A stretch of DNA of 64,000 nt from Isoetes taiwanensis. Taxonomy: Eukaryota > Streptophyta > Lycopodiopsida > Isoetales > Isoetaceae. Below are positions 30,437 to 42,918 of this stretch, one piece after another; position 1 is the stretch's first letter, and every line of letters begins with the position of its first letter. Made by a program: the position numbers and the translations under genes. The notes below the pieces were generated by a model. It was not told where the DNA came from and did not search any database. It saw only the letters and a program-made list of their open reading frames with translations. The stretch covers positions 11,168,546-11,232,545 of the forward strand of contig JAJEKV010000009.1 in NCBI GenBank assembly GCA_021234155.1. The letters run 5' to 3'.

Positions 30437-32995
30437 CTAGCCAAGAAAGGCTATCCAAGCTGCACAGTCAGGCTTATGGGGAAGGCTACCAATCCAGACT
30501 TCTGCTATATCAAGCCAGTGTGCTCGTCCAAGGAGGTCAATCATTGAATTGCAATGCTCTAGAGTTACTGAAGTTGCATAGTCACCACTTATAGAGATAA
30601 AGTTGTGCCATCCTTCATCTATTAATCCAGCATGACTGCAGGCAGAAAGAACACTAACGAAACCAACATAATCAAGCGTTATTCCTTCTGTATGCATTTG
30701 TTTGATAATTTGAAGTACTTCAGCCTGCTTGTGTTGACCATAAATTGTAATCATGGACGTCCAAGTGACAATGTCTTGATGTAATACTCTATCGAATACT
30801 AGAGTTGCCTCGTCCAAGCTTCCACACCTGGCATGCATATTGATTATAGCAGTGTGGACCAAAATATCATTTGTAAAGTAGAATTTCAAGACCTGGCTAT
30901 GCAACCATCTACCTACACATGAGGCTGCTTGTTTAGAGCATCCATCGAGAAGGATGGTGAAAGTTGTAGCATCTGGTGTGATTCTTTGAAGCAACATCAC
31001 TTCGAAAAGACTAATAGCTGTTTTTGGTTGACCATCACGAACAAATCCTGAAATAAGAATATTCCAAGAGACCACATCTTGATTAGGTATCTGTTGAAAG
31101 AGGTCCACAGCTGGACTGAGATTCCCATGTTGACAATGAGCAGAGAGGATAATGTTCCATGATATACTATCTGGCTCAGGCATTTGGTGAAACAAACTCA
31201 GAGCCTCCATCAGCTGATCATTCTGGCAAAATGCTAACACCAGGTTATTCCAAGAAACATTACTTCGTATAGGCATTTGCTGGAAAATTTCCAAGGCTTT
31301 CTCAAGTTGCCCATTCTGTGCATATGCTGCAACCATGGTATTCCATGTGATAACATCACGTCTTCGCATTTGTTGAAATAGTTCCATAGCTTTCACTAAA
31401 TGCCCTTGCTCAGCATAAGCTGAAATCATCAAATTCCATGAAGTTGTATCTCGATGAGGCATGTTTTGAAAGCAAGTGAAAGCATTCTCAAGCTGTCCAT
31501 GTTGCCCATATCCTGAAAGCATAGTGTTCCATGAGACCACATCTTGCTTCGGCATTTGCTGAAAACAATGAAGGGCTTTATCAAGCTGTGCCTGCTGAAC
31601 ATAGGCAGAGATCATTGCATTCCATGACACAATATCACGTTCAGGCATTTTATGAAAGAGCTCAAGGGCTTTTTGATAATGCTTCTGCTGAACAAGGGCA
31701 GTAATCAAGGTGTTCCAAGAAATTGTACTCCTCAAGGGCATTTCATTGAACAAATCAAAAGCTCTTACAAAGAGGCCCTTTTGGGCATAACCACTTATGA
31801 TGGCATTCCATGAAGTTATGTCTCTTTGTGGCATTTGCTGGAACATTTCGAAAGCCTCACTGAGGTGACCATGTTGGGCATAACCTGTAATCATAGCATT
31901 CCACGAACCCGTGTCTCGTTGAGGCATTTGTTCAAAGAGTTCTCGGCCTTCCTTTAGTTGACCTTGTTGGATATATGCTCCGATTATGGAATTCCATGAA
32001 ACGACATCCTTTTGGGGCATCTGATGAAAGAGCCTATGGGCTTCATTCAGCTGTCCTTGCTGGCTGTATGCTGAAATCATGATGTTCCAAGATACCATAT
32101 CCTTGTGAGGCATTTTTTCAAATAAGTCAAGGGCCTCCCCAATTTGCTCTTGCCTGACATATGCTGATATCATAGTATTCCAGGAGACAACATTGCGTAA
32201 CGGCATGTTTTGAAAGTGTTCAATGGCTTCTTTCAGATTTCCTTGCTGCACATAGGCACCAAGCATAGAATTCCATGATACTATATCTTTTACTGGCATT
32301 TCTTGGAAAATCTGAAGGGCCTCTAAGATTTTACCTTGACGAGCATAAGCCAAAATAATACAATTAGATGTCATAATGTCTGGCTCGGGCATTTGGTTAA
32401 ATAGCCTAAAAGCATCCTCGAAACAGGCATGTTGCACATAGCCAGAGATCAATATGTTCCATGAGACATTGTTTGGTTGAGGCATCTCTTGAAATACTTG
32501 AAAAGCTCTTTCCAAGTCCCCTCGAAGAACATGAGCAGAAATTATAGTATTCCAAGAGACCACACTAGGATGAGGCATATTTTGAAATAACTTGCAAGCC
32601 TCTTCCACTAATCCATGCCTGGCATAGGCACTGGTTATAATATTCCAGGAAAAACTATTCCGACTTTCCATCATATCAAAAACTTCATTTGTGTCTTGCA
32701 GAGCACAACATTTGCCATACATTTGCAGAAGAAGATTTTCTAGGAAGGTGTTCACTTTTATATCAGACTGGATCATGTAGGCATGAATACGCTTACCTTC
32801 AACTCTAGAGGCACAAGTCCGCAATAACGAAGCAATGGCAGGCAATACGAGGCTCTTGTTGAGTGGATTTCGTGCCACCAGCTCCGAGAGATGTGCGAAT
32901 TCCCCATTTAAATTTGCGTAGCAACTAAATGCACAACTGTGAAATTTAGAGGTAGAGCAACAGAAGCTCAAATTTGAGCCTTTGGTGAGTCTCAT
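30437..32995 (-). CDS. PLS-class pentatricopeptide repeat protein, C-terminally truncated
   Basis: 852 codons without intron. PPR proteins bind organelle RNA in a sequence-specific way, and those with E/DYW tails direct C-to-U editing. Residues 1-60 could be an organelle targeting peptide. From about residue 112 there are 18 consecutive motifs starting SWN or TWN, nearly all exactly 31 residues (S type), then one P/L/S set, ending AWIAFLG just inside the E1 motif. The fifth residue is Asn in every S motif and the last is mostly Asp (others Asn or Ser), so by the PPR code the array should favour a run of uridines and pyrimidines. An in-frame TAG cuts off the E domain. The uninterrupted long frame suggests recent or ongoing function. 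Confidence 0.92.
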   Translation of the reverse strand: MRLTKGSNLSFCCSTSKFHSCAFSCYANLNGEFAHLSELVARNPLNKSLVLPAIASLLRTCASRVEGKRIHAYMIQSDIKVNTFLENLLLQMYGKCCALQDTNEVFDMMESRNSFSWNIITSAYARHGLVEEACKLFQNMPHPSVVSWNTIISAHVLRGDLERAFQVFQEMPQPNNVSWNILISGYVQHACFEDAFRLFNQMPEPDIMTSNCIILAYARQGKILEALQIFQEMPVKDIVSWNSMLGAYVQQGNLKEAIEHFQNMPLRNVVSWNTMISAYVRQEQIGEALDLFEKMPHKDMVSWNIMISAYSQQGQLNEAHRLFHQMPQKDVVSWNSIIGAYIQQGQLKEGRELFEQMPQRDTGSWNAMITGYAQHGHLSEAFEMFQQMPQRDITSWNAIISGYAQKGLFVRAFDLFNEMPLRSTISWNTLITALVQQKHYQKALELFHKMPERDIVSWNAMISAYVQQAQLDKALHCFQQMPKQDVVSWNTMLSGYGQHGQLENAFTCFQNMPHRDTTSWNLMISAYAEQGHLVKAMELFQQMRRRDVITWNTMVAAYAQNGQLEKALEIFQQMPIRSNVSWNNLVLAFCQNDQLMEALSLFHQMPEPDSISWNIILSAHCQHGNLSPAVDLFQQIPNQDVVSWNILISGFVRDGQPKTAISLFEVMLLQRITPDATTFTILLDGCSKQAASCVGRWLHSQVLKFYFTNDILVHTAIINMHARCGSLDEATLVFDRVLHQDIVTWTSMITIYGQHKQAEVLQIIKQMHTEGITLDYVGFVSVLSACSHAGLIDEGWHNFISISGDYATSVTLEHCNSMIDLLGRAHWLDIAEVWIGSLPHKPDCAAWIAFLG

Positions 32996-33368
32996 AAAAG
33001 TACGAGAACATTGCCGGAGTTGTCCAAACTAGTTCTTTTCTTTCCTACAGAAAAATCTGAGTTGAAAACTACTGATAAAAAGCATAGCCGTCAAATTTGC
33101 TCTGTAATGTGTGTATTCTTTGTTTGAGGTCTTAAGAATTTACGGACATCTACTTTTGGGTCCTCCTCCTCCTACTATTGAGACTACAGTCAGTTTTTTG
33201 GGGGAGCAAATCTATATCGATAATTAATCGAAGCATCGGTACCGCATATTTCTCTTCCCTATTTTCCACATGATGTGCTGGGAATCATGTCTTGAAGAAC
33301 ATCAAACTTTCTATATACTAGTGGGCAGGATATAACTTTAGATTAACGTTTCACTATATGTTGTTCAG
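32996..33368. other. PPR upstream region, no gene seen
   Basis: 5' flank of the PPR gene. No clear TATA box was recognised. Confidence 0.3.
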
Positions 33369-33502
33369 GCAATGCAGAATTCTATTGCAAGAGAGGATTA
33401 CCATTTGTTATGGGCACCACCGGTGGGGACAAGACCAACTTGATGGATACTATAGGGAAGTTTAGAAATTATGTTGTAATTGCTCCGCAGATGAGAAAAC
33501 AG
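33369..33502 (+). pseudogene. dapB: orphan exon of dihydrodipicolinate reductase (DapB)
   Basis: A clean exon, with acceptor TTGTTCAG before 33369 and donor GTAATT after 33502. It encodes the nucleotide-binding and substrate segment of plant 4-hydroxy-tetrahydrodipicolinate reductase in lysine synthesis: LPFVMGTTGGDK and YVVIAPQMRKQ. No neighbouring DapB exon was recognised in the next kilobases, so it looks like a captured or left-behind exon. Confidence 0.7.
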
Positions 33503-34180
33503 GTAATTTGCAGCATTAAAACTTACTTAAATAGAAACTCTCAAGAAACTTGGACAACCAGACTAAAGAAAGAAGTGAAAAATCATATTCTATTTCGAGT
33601 AGAAAGTGAGCATCAAAATCTTTGCCGCTTGTATCCATTTCATGAGCAGAATAACTTGCACTCGCCATTTTCATGACCACTTACTTCCTGCGCAGTATCT
33701 TTAGGGACTTCCTCAAAACAAGTAAACAAGTAAACTTGTGGTCATGACCACTTGTTTTCATGACCAGTAGTTTTCTTGTTTCCTGCTTTCTTTCCTACTG
33801 GTGCTTTAGAGGAAGCATTGCCACTGACATAAACAACAGATAGGCGTCGTTCTGCCCTCGCGTCCTATCCTGTGCCGCCACGTGGCATCCCCCCCCCCCC
33901 CTCCCCTTTCATTTCCAGGAAATTCATTGCCTCCATGTAGTCACTTTTATGCACAAATACATTCACGTAAACCTTCTTTATAGCAAGATCATTTACCCCA
34001 AAATCCATCATGTTCTTTTAGGTTGGGCCATATCATACACTCTCAAACCATTTATATAGCATCTTTACCTTTTTCCGCCAATGCCGCCATAACTTCACTG
34101 GTGTGGAGTGTTGCGTGTCACATGGCTTGAACATTTTTCGCTTCAGAATTTGATCTCATAAACCAGCACGCCTCTCTTCA
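33503..34180. other. no gene seen; C-homopolymer run
   Basis: A run of about 12 C residues lies near 33890. A GTGGTCATGACCACTTGT-type palindromic phrase sits near 33740. No coding signal. Confidence 0.35.
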
Positions 34181-35114
34181 AGCACGGGTCCTTCTGCTCT
34201 TGCCCTCATCAGACCAGCATCTTCTTCTGGACACCTTGCAGAATGCATCTCTTGTAGGCCCGACGATTTCCTTGGACGGTAAGCTTTTGTTTCAGATACG
34301 GAATTTGCTCCTCTCCGCCATCTTGTCGTCTCCCTCCTCTTGCCCAAAATTCTGCACTGATGCCCAAACTCAGACCCAAGCGAGCACATGCACTGATGAC
34401 GGGATGCAAACAGAGGTCTATGGGACTGCTGATGTAGAGATGACAGAAAAAGATCATGATGGTACATAAGAGCAGGAGCAGGATCACACAGGCAGCAGGA
34501 CCCTGGGAACGCGCAGGCAGCAGAATTCGCTCAGACGGCAGTGAAAAGAAGCTTGAATTTGCGCATTGTCGGTGTGTCAGAGGCAAATCCTGCCTTGAAT
34601 ACAGAACAGGCAGCTAACTTCTTTATAGATGTTATGCATATTCAGAGGCCCGCCATTGTTACAACGCGCAGGGTTGGGGCTCAGAGGCCAGACCGTCCCC
34701 GCCATATCGTTGTGCACTTCAATAGCTCCCAGGACAGGTTGTATGTCCTTCAGCATGGAAGTCATCTAAAAGACACCCAGTTCTCAGTTTAGGAGGATCT
34801 CTCTCCGCTTCAGTTGACCAGACAACGCCAGGAGTTGTGTAAGGTGCGAGACGCTAGGCTACAACGAAAGTGGGCAGTGTACTGGGAGGCACAGCTATTA
34901 TCCAAGATCAGTGCCCTCAGAACCCATGGTTTGGTTACCCTTAGCTCACTGTGCTTGTGCACTTTATTATTATTTCTATTGTGTGTTTGTCATGTTTATA
35001 TTCTCTGTCTCTCGTCACCGTGATCGGGCTTATACCCCTCTCTTGTATTGGGTCCCATAACCCGATTGGGTTTTCGTGGAGGTTAAAATTTTCTTTCTAT
35101 CTATCTATCTATCC

Positions 35115-35161
<47 letters not shown>

Positions 35162-35165
35162 AACT
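34180..35165 (+). mobile_element. LINE relic: ORF1-like piece, 3' end and (TATC)n tail
   Basis: The frame 34541-34792 and its continuation to about 34910 read like the RNA-binding ORF1 protein of L1-type elements (LNLRIVGVSE, RPRHIVVHFNSSQDRLYVLQ, LKDTQF, LTRQRQELCKVRDARLQRKW). The stretch then jumps to a 3' end (TTGTATTGGGTCCCATAACC, GGAGGTTAAAA) and a (CTAT)n tail at about 35096-35160. The same 3' end recurs at 35965 and 47117. Endonuclease and RT are missing. Confidence 0.65.
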
Positions 35166-35740
35166 CTTTTAATTTGGGATTTTCTGGTCTGAAAGAAAAT
35201 ATTTTTGAAATTTATTTTAAGTGATTTCTATAAGGTTTCAGGGATTTTGGCAGTCGGAAAGAAAACCCGATATTCCAAAAATCAAGAATGGTGATTTCAA
35301 TTAAGAGTTTCTATGTCGAAATTTCTCCTTTCATGGCATGCATGCCACGAATCTTCCCTCTTTCAGCATTTTCGTGCATTCTGAAATGGATTAGATTTGC
35401 ACTCTTCTTGGCTTGGGAGGTTCGTGGAGAATCCAAAATTTTGCTTTTTTTCCATGGAGCATCGGCGTCCAAAATTTGTCTTCGCCCTAACCTTATAGTA
35501 TGATTTCAGTGGAGGGGTTTCTTCTGCGTTTTTTCTGGTGTGCAGTAGGTGGAGAGGATAAGATTTAGAGCTTCATCTGAGCTGATGCTATGGCCGCTCT
35601 TATGGCTGCCGAGGTGGTTGTTGCATGCCTATTCTAATGAGCCTGTTCTGATGGGCTTAAGTTGGTTGATTGACGATCATTTGAATGCTCTCTTTTGTTT
35701 ATATTCAGGGTTAACTCCAATTTTGAAGATGCAAGGTTAT

Positions 35741-35866
35741 GAATCTGTATGCACACGTGCTAATTTGGCATTTTCTGGGAGCTTGGAGCAACAATTCGTT
35801 AATGAATCAGTATGCATACATGCTAATTTGGCACTTTGTGGGAGCTTGCAACAACAGTTCGTTGAT
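35741..35866. repeat. 63-bp tandem duplication
   Basis: Two copies (35741-35803 and 35804-35866) share GAATC.GTATGCA.AC and GCTAATTTGGCA. They lie inside a 199-codon frame that I do not accept as a gene, since its end is a LINE 3' terminus. Confidence 0.7.
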
Positions 35867-35964
35867 GCAAAGAGCTACGTTGACGGGAGTTTTCATTACT
35901 GCAAAGGTTTTTCCCTTGAAAACCTTTCGAGGCAGGGGTTTTTTAATCCTAGTAGTAATGATTG

Positions 35965-36055
35965 TACTAGCCCATTGTATGGGTCCCATGACCTATTGGT
36001 CTCCGTGGACGTTAAAAAAACTATTCTATTCTATTTTATTCTATTCTATTCATCT
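35965..36055 (+). mobile_element. LINE 3' end with (TTCTA)n tail
   Basis: TTGTATGGGTCCCATGACC, TGGTCTCCGTGGACGTTAAAA, then TTCTA-type pentamers to 36055. It has the same terminus as the copies at 35.0 and 47.1 kb but a different tail. Confidence 0.65.
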
Positions 36056-39000
36056 TTCTTAGAAAGGCTGAGGCTTTCATATTTGCAAAAAAATGAATCA
36101 TCACTCCAGGTTTGTGAGATACTGACTTTCTTGCAATTATCTGCTTAGTTCTTCACTCTTTTCTCTATCTCTAATTCATTTATGATACTTGAATCTTATA
36201 TAACTATAGTTGAATATGACAGTGCAGTGTAGGCAAAAGAAAACAGAATGGGAAAGAACATTGCAGAATGGGAAAGAACAATACAGGTTGAGGACCTAAT
36301 TGCTTTTGGTTTACCGCCGAGGAGGAATGTTGGATGCATGTCATATTTTCTTGGTTTGAAACAATTCAAAGCAATCTCTAAATTCGTAAAATTTTGGATT
36401 TCATGACATTCTCATCGTTGATAACTATAAATTTGCCATATCCACTGAGATGTGATGGCATGTCATGCAGTTGCTGTTGCTGTTGTTGTTGTATGCAGGT
36501 AATCTAGACCCTCATATAGACAATTTATTCAAACGACTGTGCATATACTTTCTAGATGCTAACAAATGAACATGTTGTTGCTTCAGGTGGTGTGGTTTTC
36601 TAACTATTTGATAATATATAAATAATCTGTTCCTGGATGGACCACCTGCCTCTTCCTCCTGTAGTACTGGGTAAGGTTGGAATAGTTTTCCTAATTAGAT
36701 ATTTCAGGATTAATTTAGCATGTTGTGAATACATTAGATGTTTTCAAGTTGGATTGACTTCCGATCCAGGCCAGGTACAGATTTATGCTATATCGGTTAA
36801 TTTGGTATTGCTTTTAAAGATGGGTTAATTGGACGGAGTTGCTTTCTACTCAATCCAGAAGAAGCTTTCTTTATCTTTATCTTATCTACATATTCAGGCA
36901 ATATGTTATGTGTTGTAGTTACTACTTTTTGTCGAGGAATCTATGGTTTTAGTCCTTTCTGAAAGCTTTAAGTATAAGCATGATATTTTTTGCAGTAGAT
37001 ATGTGTAGTATTTGGATTATTTACAGCATAGTTTTCCAGTTTAATTTATGTAAAATTCTCTCTGTCTTTGTTTTGCAGATCTGGTGCCTTAGCTGGTTCA
37101 TTTTGCCTCCAATAGTTTCTCACGAATGAGATAGTGATTACGTAAGTTTTGGATTGTGCATCCTTTGTTATAGCTCATTCTACTCTTGATAGTAGGGAAC
37201 AATTTTTTAAATTGACATAATCATTCTGATGGCTTAACATTCGTGTAGGATACTGAAAATTGCAAAGATGGTCATAAAACTCAAGAAGATAGTTTCAAAT
37301 TGTTCTGAGAACGTTCATGCAGGATACACTTCGCATTCAGATATAGATAGTCCAAAGCTCTTGAAATCTAGCTGACTTTCTTAAACCAGAATCTTCTTTT
37401 CCTATTTCTATCTTAGCTTTAAGAGAGTATTCCTAGGTCCGCAATGCAATCACATTATAGTTATGGCTAGAGTCCATCCCCTATGCAAGTCCAGCTTCCC
37501 TTTGTCCACTGAAGTTAGACTTTTATAGAACAACAAAATGATTAGATAATCTAATTCTTGCTGGAGTTGAAAGAGCAGAAAATGTGAGGCGTCTTTCATG
37601 GGTCTATACATTTAATGTTGATGGCATTCTTGACCTTGAATATATCATTTGGGAATAGGTAAATCTGAAAACTTGGATGCATTTGGAGCTGCTGCCCGCA
37701 GATTCTGGTCCATTCAAATACCACAACCTGCAATAATTACTTTGAACCAAGTGAGGTTTGTAATTCATAGTTAAGAAACTTGAAAAGTTACTGACCAAAA
37801 GAAGAGAGAATGTGCATCATGGCTTGACTTTATGTTCTAACTTTCGTCATGAAGGTGGCATGTAGAGTGCATTCAGTTTTGCATAAAGTAATTTGTTCTT
37901 TATTTTGAGCAGGGTACTATATCATGGAGAATTAAAGAAATAAATGGAGCATTCTATTAATGGGAACTTTGTTCTATTTTGTCAACAGAAATCCTATTTT
38001 GTAAGAGGTTTGCATCTTGAATTTGTCTCTAAACAAACTGAAGTCGTCAATTCTTTCCTACATGATCTACAAGGCAAGTTGTTTTGCGACCCACCTTGAA
38101 GACCCATTGTATTTTGAATTATATGTAAATATTGTCCAGAGTATTGTCCATTTCTATCTACCATGAGATGCAGAGAATATAATAGACACATTGTTTGTAA
38201 CTCTTTGTACATGCAATTATGATAAAGAGAAAAGTTTGCTACTTATCTAGAGCGGCAAATGTCAAGTTTTTTCTATTAGAATATTCAAATTGTGAAGGTA
38301 GACAAGCTGAAAGAAGTACTTTATCTTTCTTTCATCTTCTAGACAAGTTGCTTTTATTTTGTGTAATGATTGTTGCAGCGAATGGTGTACGACCGCACAT
38401 AGACAGAAGAAGACATGAGCAAACTCAAGTAATGGAACTATAGTCATTAAGTCAGAATATTATCGTTTGGTTTCTTTGATTATTGGGATGCAAGTTGGTT
38501 GCGAAAAAAGAAAGTGACATCTCTGTGTAAAAATCCATTGCCTTAATTCTTAGCCAACCTCCAGTTCTTGACTATTTGTCCATTGCTTATTCGTGATCAG
38601 ATCCTACAGATTCATCCAAATGAGCTTCACGATTAAATTGACTACAAGCACACCATGCTAAGTTTAAGAGTATCCAAGTGCAATGTCCAAGTCGCTGCAA
38701 ATGATTGGTTTTTGATGTTATAGTTATGACAGGCTGTTTGCACATGCAGAGATAGTTGCTGCTAACCAAATTTGAGGTGTAGAGTAAATTGCTGCAATTC
38801 TCCTTTTCTTTATCTTGTAGTAAATCTTTGTTGTAAAATTCGAGTAGCAATCAATGTTATCTCAATAAGATTGATGCGTTGAGTGTATTTATAGCCATTT
38901 TCTTGAAAAGCATTTGTTATCAGCTGAAGATACTTTTGCTTAAAACTTCAAATTGGATGATGCCAAAATAGAAGAGGCATTTTAGTCATTCACGTAATGG

Positions 39001-41000
39001 GATATTGACTAGAACCTTTATAATATAAAAGCAACATGCATTACTAAATTGTTCAGCCCTTGAGCACGTCCACGAAAAAGTGCTTCGAGAAGCAACAATC
39101 AAGGTCCATTCTGCTCTTTTGTGCTTATGCTTCCTTTCCATATGAAGGGGCTGCAGATAGTGTACTTTCAAATCAGAAGGTAATATTCTCAAATGATGTT
39201 CCTAATGCATAAGGAATGTACTTCGTCTTCTAGCGAAAATGATGTTAGCTACATTCGAGACGTTCCTAGCCTATAAGATGTTGAAAATCATATGAATGCT
39301 ATTTAGATTTAAGTGAAAGATAGCCATTCAAATTTAGGTCCAAATATTAGCCGGCCACTTAATGAAAACCTCTATTTATATAGGCAATGATATATCAAAG
39401 CATCAGTTGGCAAGATCACATGCTAAACATTCCATGATATGCTGTTTGAACAAAATTTCAAACTCTGTAAGGCATGCTAAGAGCTGTTTGAAGTCATTGA
39501 GCACAAAAACGTTTATAATTGTTGAGCCAAAGGAAATAGTGTATTTGGTAGTATGAAAGAGGAAGTCCATCATTGTTGAGCCAAAAGAAAGAGGGTACCT
39601 GGTAGTATAGAAGAGATTTGTCTACATACCATAGAAGAGTCTACAATCTGTTGAAGAATTAGATGAACAATACAATTCATAATTTTTCTCTAAGTGCCTT
39701 AATTTCATAGTATTATAAATTTCATTTGAACAATGCTTTACCTTGCATCATGGAATGACCTTTCGAAATGACCTAGACAAATTAACTTGATTGAACTCCA
39801 ACTTATAACAACCCAAGTAACTCCCAAATGTTGGTAACTCTTGCAAATAACTCCAAGTAGAATGAAGTCAACATACAACTTTCTTCTAGCAATAACTTCA
39901 ATTGGGATCTAACTCAATATACAACTATTAATGCATTATGATAGCCAATTTTTTACTTGCATTTTCACGTGTCGTTTTGGCTGACATGCAAATGGACTTA
40001 TAGTATGCCAAGGTTCTTTGCATCATTGTAGATCTGCTTTATTCTGGATTACGTGCAATATGTATGTACAACATTCTGGAGGAACCGTATTTGTAATTAT
40101 TCTTCAGAAAACCTATATGTATCTCCTTATGGAAAAATCAAACACCAAATTTCCTCGCTAATTGAGTTTTAATGAGCCCTTTATGCCACTTCATCCCCTC
40201 TCCCCTTCTTCCAAACCCTACAATCAAATTCAAATTCACAAAATTATCTAAGACTTTGTTGCCAAAGCCTAACAATGCTAGGCAAAACTTAGTAATCATA
40301 CATGTTTACTCCATATATTCATCCAACACTAAGAGGGATAGGCCAAAACATGTCAATATAAAAAAAAATAAACTACCCCAAATCTATGCACCTCCTCTCA
40401 TTTGTGAGGTTGGACATATCAGTTTATTGTCCATCCCTATATTTTATAGAGGTCAAAGTGAAAGTCCATAGGCATCTAGAAGAAGCAATAACTAATTATT
40501 CAAAATGCAACAAGAGGCAGCATCATCTGCAAGAGAAAGGATTAAGCTCAATTTCTAGAATAGAACCGTATTTATGCCCGGCTGCACTTCAAGGAAACAA
40601 CATTAACTACTTATAGTTTTTGGTTGAAGCACAAGATTCAGGTTTTCTTTCATAAGATTTGTTGTGAATACTATTGTCCCTGCTTTCAGGTTTGCAGTAT
40701 CAGGGATATAGAGAGATGCCATAAGCATGAGTTTTGGATAGGATTTACATAATACGATGGAGTTATGCTGCTTTGTAAGTCTACTCTATTTTTCATGCTT
40801 ATAGAACAACTTACATCCATTCTTCACTCATTAAATTTTGTAGATGTGATCTACTGCACTTCAGAGTATGCTAACCAATTATCATTGGATCACCAAGTCT
40901 ATAGCAAAGGTCATCACTTTATGTACCAAAAGTTTTGAGAACATGCTGAAATAGATTTGATTAATGACCATTTGAATTTGATTTGCCCATTTGATGCAAG
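36056..41000. other. gene-poor stretch
   Basis: About 5 kb, AT-rich. Scattered short frames (for example 36637-36828, 38219-38443, 40172-40471) have no recognisable motif. I saw no tRNA, LTR or clear tandem repeat. Some phrases may be old introns or untranslated sequence of an unrecognised gene. Confidence 0.35.
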
Positions 41001-41192
41001 TTCTATTAGCAGGTGCCCCCTATGGGGTAGAAGCATGAAAGGGTGGGCAAAAAAAGTGCCCGTATTTTACATTTACAAATTCAAAATGTAAGGAAATCCC
41101 TCCCCCCAGAAATTATTATTCTTGGAATGAATCATTAATAGGGCAAATAATTTTGAACTCTCCTCCCGCGTTCTGTTCAACCTTCCTTCCGC

Positions 41193-41310
41193 TCGAACCT
41201 CCATAGCCGAAAGCTTGACATCCATATTCGAACCTCCATAACCGAAAGCTTGACATCCATATTCGAACCTCCATAGCCAAGATCGGGACCTCCATAGCCA
41301 AAAGCTTGCA
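41193..41310. repeat. 35-bp tandem repeat, about 3.4 copies
   Basis: Units begin TCGAACCTCCATAGCCGAAA at 41193, 41228 and 41263, with a divergent last copy. Confidence 0.8.
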
Positions 41311-41315
41311 TTTTC

Positions 41316-42383
41316 GTGAGAGTCAAGCACCGGGAAGAGATCATGACGAAGCGGCTTGGAACAAAGACATCTCAAGGAAATCTCCTGCAATACAGATTAG
41401 AAAGCCCATGCCAAGGTCTCCCACTAGAACTGCCACCCAAAACTCAAGAGTGGGTCTTCTTGGACGGGGAGGTCTTGCCGCCGAAGTTTGACAAGGTAAG
41501 CATCGAAGGCGGCTTAGGAGCAACAATTTTGATAGCATGTTTCGGGGCTAGTGCAAATAGTGCGGGATGTTTGGGGTTCAAGCCCCCGCCGTTAGGGGTT
41601 ATCAAGAGTCTGATTAAGCCCGGTTGGATGGCGATTTTTTTTCTGTGTATGAGCACGTTTTTTGTAGGAAGGACATTGCAAATCATCACATTCCATTGTA
41701 TTTTGCCCGAGCATATGCACTTCATTACAAAGGAGTAAGCATTGATTGGGATGAGGTGAAAGCAAGTGCAAGTCTTCATTCAAAAGGCTCTCAAAAAGAA
41801 TCGACTGGCCCAAAATTAGGTACGATAAAAAGTCTTTCAATGTTAAAGCTATTAAATGTATGCCTCGGGTAGAATTGGGGCAGCGGTTGGAAATGATGAA
41901 AAGGTGGAGGGAAACAAGAGCATTAGATTACGCCTCCATGCTTGATGAAATACTGGACTTTAAAAAGAGAAAAGGAAAACAATGGAAATTGAACTGCTCA
42001 AGCATGAGAGTGATAAGAGCTTCTTGACAAGACTTGTGCAGAGTAAAGATGCAAAAATATGTGAGCAGTTCAGCATTATGGCAGGTTTAAAAGCAAGCGG
42101 GAAGCCAACTGATGTGCAAATGGCTTTGGCATCCCATTTAGAGGAGGAGAAATCAAGTTATATTGCTGACTTAGATGATCTAATGATTCCCATTGATTGT
42201 TTAAAGGCTGATTTGCAAGAATTAGAAGCTGCCATTGAAAAAATCAGCAAGGATTTGGAAGTTAATTCCAACTGTGAGAATAGAATAAAGGAGATGACTA
42301 AGCATTTGGAAAGATCAGACCCGATAGGCCTGCAGCCCGCTCCCATACTCGCAAAGAAGGCCGGGCTTCATTCTCACATATAA
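41316..42383 (+). pseudogene. unrecognised coding relic with coiled-coil C-terminus
   Basis: Frames 41316-41738, 41624-41872 and 41982-42383 follow one another with overlaps of one-frame type. The last is clearly protein-like: LARGELY helical LASHLEEEKSSYIADLDDL and ADLQELEAAIEKISKDLE, with heptad-like spacing. Upstream, DWDEVKASASLH and RRWRETRALDYASML-like segments continue it in another frame. I do not recognise the family. Frame changes suggest a decayed gene, or small introns that I could not place. Confidence 0.35.
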
Positions 42384-42918
42384 GCAATACTTGCGGCCGG
42401 TGCAATGATTGCCTTGACTCGACCATGGTAATATCTCCACTTTGTGGTCATACATATTGTCTATTTTGTCTTGTATTCAGGGTTTCAACGACGAATACAT
42501 GTGTACATGATTGTTCATGGTCCGAGGACCTGCAACACTGCTTAGGAATCCCTTCCGAAGGTACATCTATTTCTATTTTGATTACATAATTAGTTTGAGT
42601 GTACTTAGATGTAGTTAGTTTCCATCATGTACATAATTGTATTAACATTTGATTTGGCGTGGTTTTGTCTTTACTGTAAAGAGGAAATGTATTTGCTTCT
42701 GTACTTTACATTTACATGTGCCATGAAGTGCTTTTCTGGAATTCCTTTACAGGGTGTATTAATAGGGTGTATTGCATTGACTGTACTTTGCATTTACATG
42801 TGATCAGAAATGCATATGAATTTGGTATTTGACTTTCCTTTACATTCAATGCTGAATGATGTATTTGATAGGGTGTATTGATAAAATATTTTGTTCTGAA
42901 ATGCATTTGAATTTAGTA

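Noticed and set aside
35549-36148. 199-codon plus-strand frame as a gene
   Set aside because: It runs through a 63-bp duplication into a LINE 3' terminus and pentamer tail, so the open frame is accidental.
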